From contig JAZKYY010000017.1 of assembly GCA_045612365.1 (NCBI GenBank), positions 62,001-126,000 of the forward strand: a DNA stretch of 64,000 nt, given 5' to 3'. The position numbers and the translations under genes were made by a program. This document shows, piece after piece, positions 50,566 through 59,239 of the stretch (position 1 is the first letter of the stretch; each line of letters begins with the position of its first letter). This stretch comes from RGIG9608 sp045612365 (GTDB lineage: Bacteria > Bacteroidota > Bacteroidia > Bacteroidales > Paludibacteraceae). The notes beneath the pieces were generated by a model. The model had not been told where the DNA came from. It ran no database searches and was given only the letters and a program-made list of their open reading frames with translations.

Positions 50566-50797
50566 GAAAAAAAGCAGAACTAGTTCTGCTTTTTTTTTCT
50601 CCATAGCCATGAGGAACAAGGATAAGACTCTTAAGGACACACGCTACCAGGTTCACTATTTCTACGATATCCACTGTAGACGCTCTGTTCGTGGCCTTAT
50701 TAAAGTAGTCAACGGAGACGTAATCCGAGCGCACTAGAGAACTCGACTAATAGTCACTGTTTTTCATAGTTCTTTGTTATTTATTTCATTAAACGAT
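50566..50797 (-). ncRNA. Unidentified ~230-nt structured RNA
   Basis: On the minus strand a TATATTTG box (50801-50808) is followed by ~230 bases without a convincing frame, ending in a strong terminator (50567-50597). Suggested pairing: CUAUGA with UCAUGG, AACA with UGUU, GACU with AGUC, then UGCGCU with AGCGUG, and a central CCAC...GUGG hairpin. That gives a rod with bulges, which resembles 6S RNA in layout but I cannot identify the family. It fills most of the 310-bp gap between the CoA-transferase and manC; the rest holds the manC promoter. Confidence 0.55.
50567..50597. terminator. Bidirectional terminator (CoA-transferase and RNA candidate)
   Basis: AGCAGAACTAGTTCTGCT is a perfect 18-bp palindrome flanked by A-run and T-run, so it works on both strands. 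It ends the CoA-transferase transcript (plus) and the RNA candidate (minus). Confidence 0.88.
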
Positions 50798-50800
50798 GAG

Positions 50801-50808
50801 CAAATATA
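50801..50808 (-). promoter_or_regulatory. -7 box (TATATTTG) of the RNA candidate at 50566-50797
   Basis: On the minus strand TATATTTG is a full consensus match. It is identical to the box driving the other RNA candidate at 27242. Confidence 0.55.
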
Positions 50809-50818
50809 GAAAAAACAT

Positions 50819-50826
50819 TACCTTTA
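50819..50826 (+). promoter_or_regulatory. Probable -7 box (TACCTTTA) for manC
   Basis: TACCTTTA matches seven of eight consensus bases and lies 30 bp before the manC ATG. It is divergent from the RNA promoter with only ~10 bp between the two boxes. Confidence 0.5.
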
Positions 50827-50855
50827 CACTTTAATTTGTTCAATCAATAAAATAT

Positions 50856-51932
50856 ATGACGACAAAAAATTATTGCATCATAATGGCGGGAGGTATTGGT
50901 AGTCGCTTTTGGCCATTCAGTCGCGAAGAAAAACCTAAACAATTTCTTGATTTTTTTGGAACAGGACGTTCTTTGTTGCAAATGACTTTTGATCGTTTGT
51001 TGAAGATTGTTGTGGCAGAAAATATTATAATTGTAACAAGTGTAAATTATAAAAAGTTGATATTAAAACAACTTCCACTTATCAAGCCAGACCAAATATT
51101 GACAGAACCAATGCGTAGAAATACAGCTCCTTGTATTGCTTATGCTTCCAATAAAATCAAGTCGATTTGCGAGGATGCCAACATTTTGGTTGTACCTGCC
51201 GATCAGTTGGTTTTGAAGGAGGATGAGTTTGTAAAAACAATAAAAATGGGTTTTGATTTTGTTAGCAAAAACGATTGTTTGCTAACACTCGGAATGTCGC
51301 CTACACGTCCTGAAACGGGCTATGGTTATATTCAAGTAGAAGACGAAGGAAAAAATCCAGGGAAGGTAAAAACCTTTACAGAAAAACCTAATGCAGAGCT
51401 TGCAAAAATATTTTTTGAAAGTGGTGAGTTTTATTGGAATTCTGGTATGTTCTTGTGGAACGTAAATAGCATTCTTAAGGCATTTGATAGTTTCTTGCCT
51501 GAAATGGCCTACAAGTTTAGAAATGCTAAAGAGTTCTATAACACAGCCAAAGAACAAGAATACATCAACGAGATTTATCCTACTTGCCAAAACATTTCTA
51601 TCGACTACGGAATTATGGAAAAAGCTTCTAACGTTTACGTCATTACAGCCAATTTCGGTTGGTCGGACTGTGGAACTTGGGCAGCTTTGCACGAATATTC
51701 TTCAAAAGATGAAGATGGGAATGCTTTGTTGAGTGGTAAGGCTCAATTTTACGATTGCAAAAACAATATTGTGGCGCTCAACGACGCTAAAATGGCAGTT
51801 ATACAGGGTTTGGAAGACTATGTTATTGCCGAGTCTAACGGTGTAATTATGATATGTCCGAAAGATGACGAACAAAAAATGCGTCAGTACGTAAACGACA
51901 TAAACGTACGCTTCAATGGAGAATTTAATTAA
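50856..51932 (+). CDS. manC: Mannose-1-phosphate guanylyltransferase
   Basis: A 358-residue nucleotidyltransferase. MAGGIGSRFWPFSREEKPKQFLDFFGTG is the GTP-binding start; TEPMRRNTAPCIAYA, VPADQLVL, EKPNAELAKIF and WNSGMFLWNVNSIL are diagnostic. It makes GDP-mannose for surface glycans. It lacks the C-terminal isomerase domain of bifunctional ManC. It heads a plus-strand run with the 111-aa protein and mutL. Confidence 0.94.
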   Translation: MTTKNYCIIMAGGIGSRFWPFSREEKPKQFLDFFGTGRSLLQMTFDRLLKIVVAENIIIVTSVNYKKLILKQLPLIKPDQILTEPMRRNTAPCIAYASNKIKSICEDANILVVPADQLVLKEDEFVKTIKMGFDFVSKNDCLLTLGMSPTRPETGYGYIQVEDEGKNPGKVKTFTEKPNAELAKIFFESGEFYWNSGMFLWNVNSILKAFDSFLPEMAYKFRNAKEFYNTAKEQEYINEIYPTCQNISIDYGIMEKASNVYVITANFGWSDCGTWAALHEYSSKDEDGNALLSGKAQFYDCKNNIVALNDAKMAVIQGLEDYVIAESNGVIMICPKDDEQKMRQYVNDINVRFNGEFN

Positions 51933-51946
51933 AAAGGGAAAAGAAG

Positions 51947-52282
51947 ATGGCTTTCAAATTTGTTTTTTTACGTACTCCAAAACCTCGTCAGTTTTACCAT
52001 AAGCCCATTTATTGGGACCCCGAAAAAGAGGAAAGAGAAGAGGCAATTGCTGCAGCAAAGAAGAATGCAGGCATCAGAGATGAGAACGAACCTTTCAAAA
52101 CAAGTATCAAACGTGGTACTTTCCGGAAGAATCGCTTTGAGCAACCTGACGATATCGACAATAAAGATGAAATCCGCAAAATTCGTCGTGCTTCGAACAT
52201 TCGTGCAGCTGTTATTGCTATTATTCTTTTTATAGTTGCTATTATTTTTTATTGTACGAGTAGCGATTTTCTGAATTTGTAA
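51947..52282 (+). CDS. Hypothetical membrane protein upstream of mutL
   Basis: A 111-residue protein. N-terminal part is basic with FVFLRTPKPRQFYHKPIYWDPEKEER, a charged middle, and a hydrophobic helix at about 88-105 (AAVIAIILFIVAIIFYC), so it looks C-terminally membrane-anchored. The RTPKPRxFxxKPxxxDxxKE opening suggests a conserved small Bacteroidetes family rather than a chance frame. Gaps of 14 bp to manC and 3 bp to mutL imply co-transcription. No function is known. Confidence 0.75.
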   Translation: MAFKFVFLRTPKPRQFYHKPIYWDPEKEEREEAIAAAKKNAGIRDENEPFKTSIKRGTFRKNRFEQPDDIDNKDEIRKIRRASNIRAAVIAIILFIVAIIFYCTSSDFLNL

Positions 52283-52285
52283 AAA

Positions 52286-54094
52286 ATGAGTGACGTTATA
52301 CACTTACTTCCAGATTCTATAGCCAATCAGATAGCGGCAGGAGAGGTTATTCAACGTCCTGCGTCGGTGGTTAAAGAGTTGATAGAAAATGCTATTGATG
52401 CGGAAGCTACGAAAATCCAAATCATAATAAAGGAGGCTGGTCGTACTTCTATTCAGGTCATCGACAATGGAAAAGGAATGTCCGAAACCGATGCTCGGAT
52501 GGCTTTTGAGCGACATGCAACTTCTAAAATAAAAACAGCGGCAGATTTGTTCAATTTGCGAACAATGGGTTTTAGAGGGGAGGCTTTGCCTTCTATTGCT
52601 TCCATTTCACATGTTGAACTTAAAACTCGTCAAGCAGAAAAAGAGCTTGGAGTGTCGCTTGAACTAGAAGGAGATTCGGTTCGTCAGGAGGTAGTGTCTT
52701 GTCCTAAAGGAACATCATTTGTAGTAAAAAATTTGTTTTACAATGTTCCTGCTCGTCGCAAATTTTTGAAATCAAATAATACAGAGTTTCGCCATATTCT
52801 TAATGAGGTAAACCGAGTAGCTCTAGCTTATCCGCAAATAGCTTTTACCCTTATTCATGGCGAAAATGAGATTTATAATCTCCCAGAAAGTAATTTGAAA
52901 CAACGCATAATCAATATTTTTGGGAAGAAAATGAATCAACAGTTGCTTCCTATTGAGGTTCACACGAGTTTGGCAAATATCTACGGATTTGTTGGTAAAG
53001 CCGAATTTGCTTCAAAAATGAATCCTCAGTATTTTTTTGTAAATAATCGATACATGCGCCATCCGTATTTTCATAAAGCTGTATCGATGGCTTACGATAG
53101 GATGTTGAAAAACGAAGAAATGCCGAGTTATTTCATCTATTTTGATGTTAACCCGGCAAGCATTGATATTAATGTACATCCTACAAAAACAGAAATCAAA
53201 TTTGAAAATGAGAAAGACATTTGGCAAGTTTTGATGGTAGCTGTCAAGGAGTCGTTGGGAAAATTCAATGTTGTACCTTCAATTGATTTTGATACTGAGG
53301 GAGCAATCGAAATTCCTATTGCTAACAACAAAACAATTCCTTCTTATCCAAAAGTAACGTATGATGATACATATTCTCCTTTCCCAAAAACTCCAAAAAC
53401 GACCAATAACTGGGAGGTTTTGTATCAGTTGTCTAAAAAAGAAGAACCTTGTTTTCTTTCCGATGAAAAGAAGAGTGACCCTATAGAAGAAATCAATACG
53501 CAAGAAAACAAACTGTTTGAAACCAATCAGAGCGAGTCTAAAATTTTGATTTACCGAAATAAGTATATTTTGCAAAATGTAAAATCGGGGTTGATGATGA
53601 TACATTTTGAGCGAGCTCATCAACAAATTTTGTACGAAAAATTTTTGGAGCAGTTTTCTACGCAAAAACTAGCTTCTCAGCAATTACTTTTCCCCGAAAT
53701 AATAGAATTTACGGCAGAAGAAAACATCGTTTTCAATGAAGTAAAGGTGCATTTGCAGAATTTAGGATTTTGCTTTTCTGATTTCGGGAAACAAATGTAT
53801 TCAATCAATGGTATTCCTGCTGAAATTTCTACCCAAGGTAGCATTGTAAATGTCATAAAGGATCTAATTTTTTATGCAAAAGAAACCAATGTGAATTTGT
53901 CAGAGAAACTAAATGAACGTTTGGCTCTTACGTTGTCAAAAACGTCCTCTTCTGTGTCAAATCAAACCTTGTCGGAAGCGATTTGTTCGGATCTAATCGA
54001 CAAAATTTTTGCCTGCAAACAACACAAGCAAACTTCCGATGGAAAAACCATCATTACTATTCTTGAAAATAGCGATATCGAACAGAGATTTTAA
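52286..54094 (+). CDS. mutL: DNA mismatch repair protein MutL
   Basis: A 602-residue GHKL ATPase. N-terminal ATP-binding motifs are IAAGEVIQRPASVVKELIENAIDA, DNGKGM and GFRGEALPSIASIS; NRYMRHPYFHKA and NVHPTKTEIKF follow. After a variable linker (about 340-415) is the C-terminal dimerisation domain. The endonuclease motif expected there (DQHA-x2-E-x4-E) is altered to HFERAHQQILYEKF (residue ~440-453), so nicking activity may be lost or divergent. It overlaps the convergent acyltransferase gene by four bases. Confidence 0.95.
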   Translation: MSDVIHLLPDSIANQIAAGEVIQRPASVVKELIENAIDAEATKIQIIIKEAGRTSIQVIDNGKGMSETDARMAFERHATSKIKTAADLFNLRTMGFRGEALPSIASISHVELKTRQAEKELGVSLELEGDSVRQEVVSCPKGTSFVVKNLFYNVPARRKFLKSNNTEFRHILNEVNRVALAYPQIAFTLIHGENEIYNLPESNLKQRIINIFGKKMNQQLLPIEVHTSLANIYGFVGKAEFASKMNPQYFFVNNRYMRHPYFHKAVSMAYDRMLKNEEMPSYFIYFDVNPASIDINVHPTKTEIKFENEKDIWQVLMVAVKESLGKFNVVPSIDFDTEGAIEIPIANNKTIPSYPKVTYDDTYSPFPKTPKTTNNWEVLYQLSKKEEPCFLSDEKKSDPIEEINTQENKLFETNQSESKILIYRNKYILQNVKSGLMMIHFERAHQQILYEKFLEQFSTQKLASQQLLFPEIIEFTAEENIVFNEVKVHLQNLGFCFSDFGKQMYSINGIPAEISTQGSIVNVIKDLIFYAKETNVNLSEKLNERLALTLSKTSSSVSNQTLSEAICSDLIDKIFACKQHKQTSDGKTIITILENSDIEQRF

Positions 54095-55236
54095 TCTCTG
54101 TTTTTTCTTTTAGAAAGATATTTTCTCACGGGTTCATCGTAGAATTTCAAAAAAACAAAAGCTAGTAGAATACTTGATACTACAACAATGCTTGATACAT
54201 GCCATGTTTCGGGGAAGGTATATAATTTTTTCTCGATAAGCCATTTGTAAAAAATGTACATAATAGGATAGTGTACAATGTATAGTGGGTAAGAAATGTC
54301 TCCAAGTAGTTTGTTCAGTTTTTTTGTGTAATGATATTCGTCTTGACCACAAGCACCTAGCCAAACAATGAAAGGAAAAACTATGGCAATGCAGAAAAAC
54401 TCGTACAAACTGTTTAAACTAATATTGTTGGTTTTGCTAATGTATGGAATAGAGAAAATAGCAATCAATATCAAACTACAAATCCAAAAACTTCCTCTAA
54501 TTTTTCGTGGTTTGAAAGTGCGAGAAATCAATATCCCAATGCTAAAAGGGAAAAGCATACGTACTAAACCTCCCCAAAAGTTTACATTGTCTATTGTCCA
54601 ACCTACACCAATGCTATCGTAGCCCGAAATATCACCTATAAAAAACCATGCATGAGCGATGCCTAAAAGAGCAGTTAAAACAACTAAAATTCTAGTAGAA
54701 AGTCGACGGATAAGAAGAGCGTAAACAATATTGCCGATGTATTCAAAGAAAAGTGACCACATTGGGCCATTCAAAGGAAACATTTCCCCGTTGCCACGAA
54801 CTTCGTAAGGTGCGCCTGGAATAGCTGGTATCATAAACATTGTTAGTAACATAGCTATCATTACCAAGCTAGTAGGAGTTACGTTGCCATTCCAGGTTCT
54901 GCATCCTACAGCAAAAAACGCAATTACTCCTATTATAGCTCCTGCTATTAGCATTGGATGCAGTCGTATGAGTCGCCGTTTGAAAAATTCTCTAATATTC
55001 ATTTTTGTCCAACGGTCATCGTAAGCATAACTTATCACAAACCCCGAAAGAATAAAGAAAAAATCTACAGCAATATGCCCATGGTTGAGAGTAGTTATAA
55101 TTCCACTTCCATCTCCATTTACACTTTCCGCAAAAGCAAATCCTTCAAAAATATGATAAATGAGAACTAAAATAGCAGCTACGCCACGAAGTCCATCAAG
55201 AAACTCGTAATGTGGTTTTTGATTAATGTAATTCAT
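54091..55236 (-). CDS. Acyltransferase family 3 membrane protein (OafA/YrhL type)
   Basis: A 381-residue polytopic protein with about ten helices. It opens with HYEFLDGLRGVAAILVLIYHIFEGF (the invariant catalytic His region RGxAAxxVxxxH), followed by VDFFFILSGFVISYAYDDR and FFKRRLIRLHPM. These enzymes O-acylate sugars of LPS, capsule or peptidoglycan. Its 3' end overlaps mutL. A likely role in decorating surface glycan is inference. Confidence 0.9.
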   Translation of the reverse strand: MNYINQKPHYEFLDGLRGVAAILVLIYHIFEGFAFAESVNGDGSGIITTLNHGHIAVDFFFILSGFVISYAYDDRWTKMNIREFFKRRLIRLHPMLIAGAIIGVIAFFAVGCRTWNGNVTPTSLVMIAMLLTMFMIPAIPGAPYEVRGNGEMFPLNGPMWSLFFEYIGNIVYALLIRRLSTRILVVLTALLGIAHAWFFIGDISGYDSIGVGWTIDNVNFWGGLVRMLFPFSIGILISRTFKPRKIRGSFWICSLILIAIFSIPYISKTNNISLNSLYEFFCIAIVFPFIVWLGACGQDEYHYTKKLNKLLGDISYPLYIVHYPIMYIFYKWLIEKKLYTFPETWHVSSIVVVSSILLAFVFLKFYDEPVRKYLSKRKNRD

Positions 55237-55337
55237 TTTTATAATTTTTTTATTGTCTGCTAAATTAATTTTTTTTTTTCATTCTCAAAAATAAACCTCA
55301 TAGGTTATTCTTTATCAAAAGATTGAATAATTTTTTG

Positions 55338-55345
55338 TACTTTCG
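55338..55345 (+). promoter_or_regulatory. -7 box (TACTTTCG) for the SUMF1-fold genes
   Basis: TACTTTCG matches seven of eight consensus bases. The predicted transcript start (~55349) is only about three bases before the ATG at 55352, a nearly leaderless arrangement. Confidence 0.5.
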
Positions 55346-55351
55346 CCGCCA

Positions 55352-56137
55352 ATGAAGAAAATTGCTATCGTTTTATTATTGTTTTGTTCTCCTCTTTCTT
55401 GTTTATTGAGTCAAACTCCTGAGGAAAAGCCACAAACTTTACAGTTTGAGGTGAACGGAATTACTTTTGAAATGGTGCTTGTGAAAGGCGGAAAGTTTGT
55501 TATGGGGCGTACTCTAGATGAGGATTATGATGTTTTTCGTGATGAAAGTCCTAAGCATACTGTAACTCTTTTTGACTTTTATATTGGAAAAACTGAAGTT
55601 ACACAAGAACTTTACAAAGCTGTAATGGGCGAGAATCCGAGCAATTTTAGGGCTTATAAAAATCCAGTAGATAATGTAAGTTGGGAGGATGCTCAAGAGT
55701 TTATCAAACGATTGAATTCTTTATTGGGAAAGAATTTCCGTCTTCCAACAGAAGCGGAGTGGGAATATGCTGCTCGAGGAGGACAAAAAAGCAAAAATTA
55801 TAAATATAGTGGAAGCAATAAAATAGAACAAGTGGCATGGTACGAAAACAATACCAAAGATGCCAAGCATCATAGAAGAGCAGGGGTATTATTGCCCAAC
55901 GAACTTGGTATTCATGATATGAGTGGTAACGTATGGGAGTGGTGTAACGATTGGTATGATGATTATTCCAAAGATCCACAAAAAAATCCTATGGGTCCAT
56001 TTTTTGGCGACTTTCGTGTATTGCGCGGAGGGGCTTACATTGGCGTTCCTCAAAGCTGTAGGGCAACAAATAGAAGTTCTGACCTTCCTACCAAAAAGAG
56101 TATTTACAACGGATTCCGTTTAGCAATTCATTTATAA
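55352..56137 (+). CDS. SUMF1/FGE-fold secreted protein
   Basis: A 261-residue exported protein (signal peptide with SCLLSQ). Family blocks FEMVLVKGGKFVMG, ESPKHTVTLFDFYIGKTEVTQELY, PVDNVSWEDAQEFIKRLN, RLPTEAEWEYAARGGQKS, GIHDMSGNVWEWCNDWY, VLRGGAYIG and GFRLAIHL are all present. True formylglycine-generating enzymes need a catalytic pair of cysteines; here the relevant region (SCRATNRSSDLPT) has only one. It is therefore likely to be a SUMF1-fold protein without FGE activity, such as a binding or structural protein. Its sister gene follows 29 bp downstream. Confidence 0.88.
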   Translation: MKKIAIVLLLFCSPLSCLLSQTPEEKPQTLQFEVNGITFEMVLVKGGKFVMGRTLDEDYDVFRDESPKHTVTLFDFYIGKTEVTQELYKAVMGENPSNFRAYKNPVDNVSWEDAQEFIKRLNSLLGKNFRLPTEAEWEYAARGGQKSKNYKYSGSNKIEQVAWYENNTKDAKHHRRAGVLLPNELGIHDMSGNVWEWCNDWYDDYSKDPQKNPMGPFFGDFRVLRGGAYIGVPQSCRATNRSSDLPTKKSIYNGFRLAIHL

Positions 56138-56166
56138 TAATATAATAAGAAATAGTTTTTTGAATA

Positions 56167-57087
56167 ATGAAGAAAGTATTTAGTTTGGTCTTTTTAGCCT
56201 CTTGTTTTACAGTGGTTTTTTCTCAAGGATTTATTGAAAATGCCTTTGATTTGGATTTGGAAATGGTTTTTGTAGAAGGAGGCTCTTTTGAGATGGGCGA
56301 TAACTCTAGTAAAATGCATGAAGCGGATGAAGCAGTTGTTCGCAATGTAACATTAGACGATTATTATATTGGGAAATTTCCTATTACAGTAAATCAATTT
56401 GCTATTTACATAAATGATATTAATCGTGGAGTTGAAAATTCATTTTATCGTTATCGAACAAATGCGGAACAGAAGGGAGGAGCATATATTTGGAATATAG
56501 AAAAGGCATCGCCAGAATGGAGAGATAGTGTAAATTGGAGATATAACGAATATGGACAGTTGATGAGTGAGGAGGAATATTACGAACATCCTGTTATTTA
56601 TATTAGTTGGGAAGATGCCAAAAAGTTTTGTGAGTGGTTATCTCTAAAAACCGGGAAACAATATAGTTTGCCAACAGAAGCGGAGTGGGAATATGCTGCT
56701 AAAGGAGGACAAAAAAGCAGAGGTTACACTTATAGTGGATCAAATAATCCAGAAAAAGTAGGTTGGTTTTTGACACCAAAAATGAAGGATGCGTCAATGC
56801 ATCCAGTTGGTCAAAAGGTCCCTAATGAACTTGGTATTTATGATATGAGTGGAAATGTTTACGAATGGTGTTGGGATTGGTATACAAGTTCCTATAATGT
56901 TAATGACGTAGTTAATCCTAGGGGAAAGGAAAAGATAGATTATACTAATAGAGAAACTTTCCGTCGCGTACTGCGTGGAGGTAGTTTTATGAATCTATCT
57001 AGTTCTGGTCGTGTCACAGACCGTAATCATGGCGATCCAAATTTGGGAACTTGTGTAAGCGGTTTCCGTATTGTTTGTCACAAATAA
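56167..57087 (+). CDS. SUMF1/FGE-fold secreted protein (tandem paralogue)
   Basis: A 306-residue paralogue of the preceding gene with a signal peptide ending VFSQ. It has MVFVEGGSFEMGD, YIGKFPITVNQFAIYIND, HPVIYISWEDAKKFCEWLS, LPTEAEWEYAAKGGQKS, YDMSGNVYEWCWDWY and RRVLRGGSFMN. It carries a ~35-residue insertion after the YIGKFPIT block. The active-site region reads SSSGRVTDRNHGD with no catalytic Cys, so it is unlikely to be an FGE. A stretch of 30 bp (56671-56700) is identical to 55745-55774. Confidence 0.88.
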   Translation: MKKVFSLVFLASCFTVVFSQGFIENAFDLDLEMVFVEGGSFEMGDNSSKMHEADEAVVRNVTLDDYYIGKFPITVNQFAIYINDINRGVENSFYRYRTNAEQKGGAYIWNIEKASPEWRDSVNWRYNEYGQLMSEEEYYEHPVIYISWEDAKKFCEWLSLKTGKQYSLPTEAEWEYAAKGGQKSRGYTYSGSNNPEKVGWFLTPKMKDASMHPVGQKVPNELGIYDMSGNVYEWCWDWYTSSYNVNDVVNPRGKEKIDYTNRETFRRVLRGGSFMNLSSSGRVTDRNHGDPNLGTCVSGFRIVCHK

Positions 57088-57113
57088 TCTAAGAAAGTAA
57101 ATAAATCTTACAT

Positions 57114-57146
57114 AAAAAAGCATTCTAAAAAAGGAATGCTTTTTTT
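57114..57146 (+). terminator. Terminator after the SUMF1-fold genes
   Basis: AAAAAGCATTC and GAATGCTTTTT arms with an eight-base loop, then a T-run. Confidence 0.85.
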
Positions 57147-57206
57147 ATACTTTATACACATCTTTAAGAAGCAGGATATATCGATTATTGACTCCTGTTT
57201 TTTTAC

Positions 57207-57214
57207 TAATTTTG
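57207..57214 (+). promoter_or_regulatory. -7 box (TAATTTTG) for the porin-metA-ugd unit
   Basis: TAATTTTG matches the consensus. The predicted start is ~7 bases before the porin ATG at 57225. Confidence 0.55.
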
Positions 57215-57224
57215 CACTCTTACT

Positions 57225-59225
57225 ATGAGAAAGATTTTTTTCTTCATATTATTAGTGTTTCTTCAAGTGCAGGTTTCTGCGCAAGAATCTTTGTCGTCCG
57301 TATCTGAAGAGTATGAGGAGGACTTCACAGGGAAACGCAAAACAGAAAAGTCGAACAAGAAAAAACATATTCCATCGGATGTTCGTGCTTGGCAACTTAC
57401 CAATGCTTACCTGATGCAAACAGATTCGGTGGTAGTTGACACGCTCATTACCAATTATCAGGACAATAATCCTATGGACAAATACAGTTTTTGTAATGCA
57501 TATAGTGGAAGTATGACTTCGGTTTTGCAATCAAAAATCTATTTTGAAAGAAAAACCGTTTCAACCGATTATCTTTTCTCGCAAGGATACGATGCCTTTG
57601 TGATATCTCCTGAAAAATTAAGTTTTTACAATACAAAAACACCTTATGCTCATCTTGCTTATCGAACAGGCGGAGAGAATTATCACGAGGAGGATTATCT
57701 GCGTGCATTATTCACGTTAAATGCAAACAAACGTCTTAATCTTGGAGCATTCACTGACTTTGTTTATTCACGAGGTACTTATTCCAACCAATCAGGAAGG
57801 TCGCTGAATTTAGGTTTTTGGGGAAGTTATCTTGGTCGTAATTATGTTGCACACGGAGCATTGCTTTTCAATCGTTTTGATAATGCAGAGAACGGAGGAA
57901 TAGTTGATGAAAGATTTATTTCTAACCCACAATCGATGAGTGCTGTTGGCATAACGCCAAGTGACATTCCTGTGCAATTGCAAAATGCTTTTTCGCGCTA
58001 TCGCAACGATATTTATTACTATTCGCATAAATACCGCATTGGCAAAGATGTAGAGTATGAGGTATCGGAAGACTCCGTAAGGTATGACTTTGTGCCTATA
58101 ATGAGTTTCTTACATACCATAAAAATGGAACATGCTCGTAGAAGATATTTGGAAAAAGAGACAACCAATTCTACTTTTTATGACAACAATTATATCAGCA
58201 ACGCATTTACCAATGATACTTCGGCTTATTTCTCGATGAAAAATCTTATTGGGGTAACACTTGAAGAAGCTTTCAATAAAAAAATGCGTTTTGGAGTCAC
58301 GGCTTATGTTCAGCATGAATTGCAAAAACATGAATACTATGTAGATTCGTTGCGAAACAGAGTTTTTGATAATAACCTAAAAGTTGGTGGATCGATTTTC
58401 AAGAACGAAGGTTCTGTTTTCAAATATAATGTAACAGGAGATGTAACCATTGTTGGTGATCGTATTGGTGACTTTGACGTAGAGGGAAAGTTTGGGACAA
58501 CCTTCAATATTGTAGAAGATTTGCCTATGAGTGTTTCGGCTTTTGCATGGATAAATAATGCAAAACCTACCTATTTTTTACGTGACTTTATTTCCAATCA
58601 TTACCATTGGAGGAACGATTTTAAAAGTAGTTTTAGAGTACGTGCAGGAGGAGAAATTTCCATTCCTTACAAGTATGTGAATTTTAGCGCACGTGTTCAG
58701 TTCGAAAATATCACGAATCTAATATACTTTGATTCATTGGCTATGCCTGTACAGAATAGTGGAAAAAATGTTCAGGTATTGAGTGTGGATGCTGGGTTGA
58801 ATTTTCACGCCTGGAAGTTCCATTTAGAAAACAGAGTTGTATATCAAATGACAAGCGACAGAAAGGTTCTCCCTCTCCCCGATGTTGCTCTAATAAGTAA
58901 TTTCTACTTCAAGGCGTTAGCGCTTAAAATTCTTACTATTCAAGTTGGAGCGAAGTTACAATATCATACGTCATATTATGCGCCTTCGTATATGCCAGCT
59001 ACTGGACAATTCTACAATCAGTCTCATACGCTTATTGGCAATTATCCTTATTTGAATGCATACGTCAATTTCCATCTAAAAAAAGTACGTTTCTATGTTC
59101 AGGCGTACAATCTTTTGTCTGGATTGGCTAGTCAAAAAGAAAATTTTGCTTACTTTTCGATGCCAAATTATCCAACAGATCCGCTTTCGTTCCGATTTGG
59201 GATTTCTTGGGCCTTTTATGATTAA
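57225..59225 (+). CDS. Putative outer-membrane porin (Porin_10 / PF14121 type)
   Basis: A 666-residue protein with a signal peptide ending VSAQ, then an acidic basic linker and a long C-terminal beta-barrel. Family-like features are the DVRAWQLTNAYLMQTDSVVVDT lead-in and a run of alternating hydrophobic strands ending in FRFGISWAFYD, whose final aromatic residues fit a barrel C-terminus. The Bacteroidetes putative porin family contains proteins of this size. Substrate is unknown. It is 14 bp upstream of metA. Confidence 0.75.
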   Translation: MRKIFFFILLVFLQVQVSAQESLSSVSEEYEEDFTGKRKTEKSNKKKHIPSDVRAWQLTNAYLMQTDSVVVDTLITNYQDNNPMDKYSFCNAYSGSMTSVLQSKIYFERKTVSTDYLFSQGYDAFVISPEKLSFYNTKTPYAHLAYRTGGENYHEEDYLRALFTLNANKRLNLGAFTDFVYSRGTYSNQSGRSLNLGFWGSYLGRNYVAHGALLFNRFDNAENGGIVDERFISNPQSMSAVGITPSDIPVQLQNAFSRYRNDIYYYSHKYRIGKDVEYEVSEDSVRYDFVPIMSFLHTIKMEHARRRYLEKETTNSTFYDNNYISNAFTNDTSAYFSMKNLIGVTLEEAFNKKMRFGVTAYVQHELQKHEYYVDSLRNRVFDNNLKVGGSIFKNEGSVFKYNVTGDVTIVGDRIGDFDVEGKFGTTFNIVEDLPMSVSAFAWINNAKPTYFLRDFISNHYHWRNDFKSSFRVRAGGEISIPYKYVNFSARVQFENITNLIYFDSLAMPVQNSGKNVQVLSVDAGLNFHAWKFHLENRVVYQMTSDRKVLPLPDVALISNFYFKALALKILTIQVGAKLQYHTSYYAPSYMPATGQFYNQSHTLIGNYPYLNAYVNFHLKKVRFYVQAYNLLSGLASQKENFAYFSMPNYPTDPLSFRFGISWAFYD

Positions 59226-59239
59226 AAAATTAAATAAAT

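Noticed and set aside
50552..50734. A 60-residue frame on the minus strand inside the second RNA candidate
   Set aside because: It needs a GTG start, runs through the terminator hairpin, and has no recognisable features. The region looks structural rather than coding.
55352..57087. The two SUMF1-fold genes as gldK/gldJ
   Set aside because: They are much shorter than GldJ and GldK and lie without the gldL-M-N partners.
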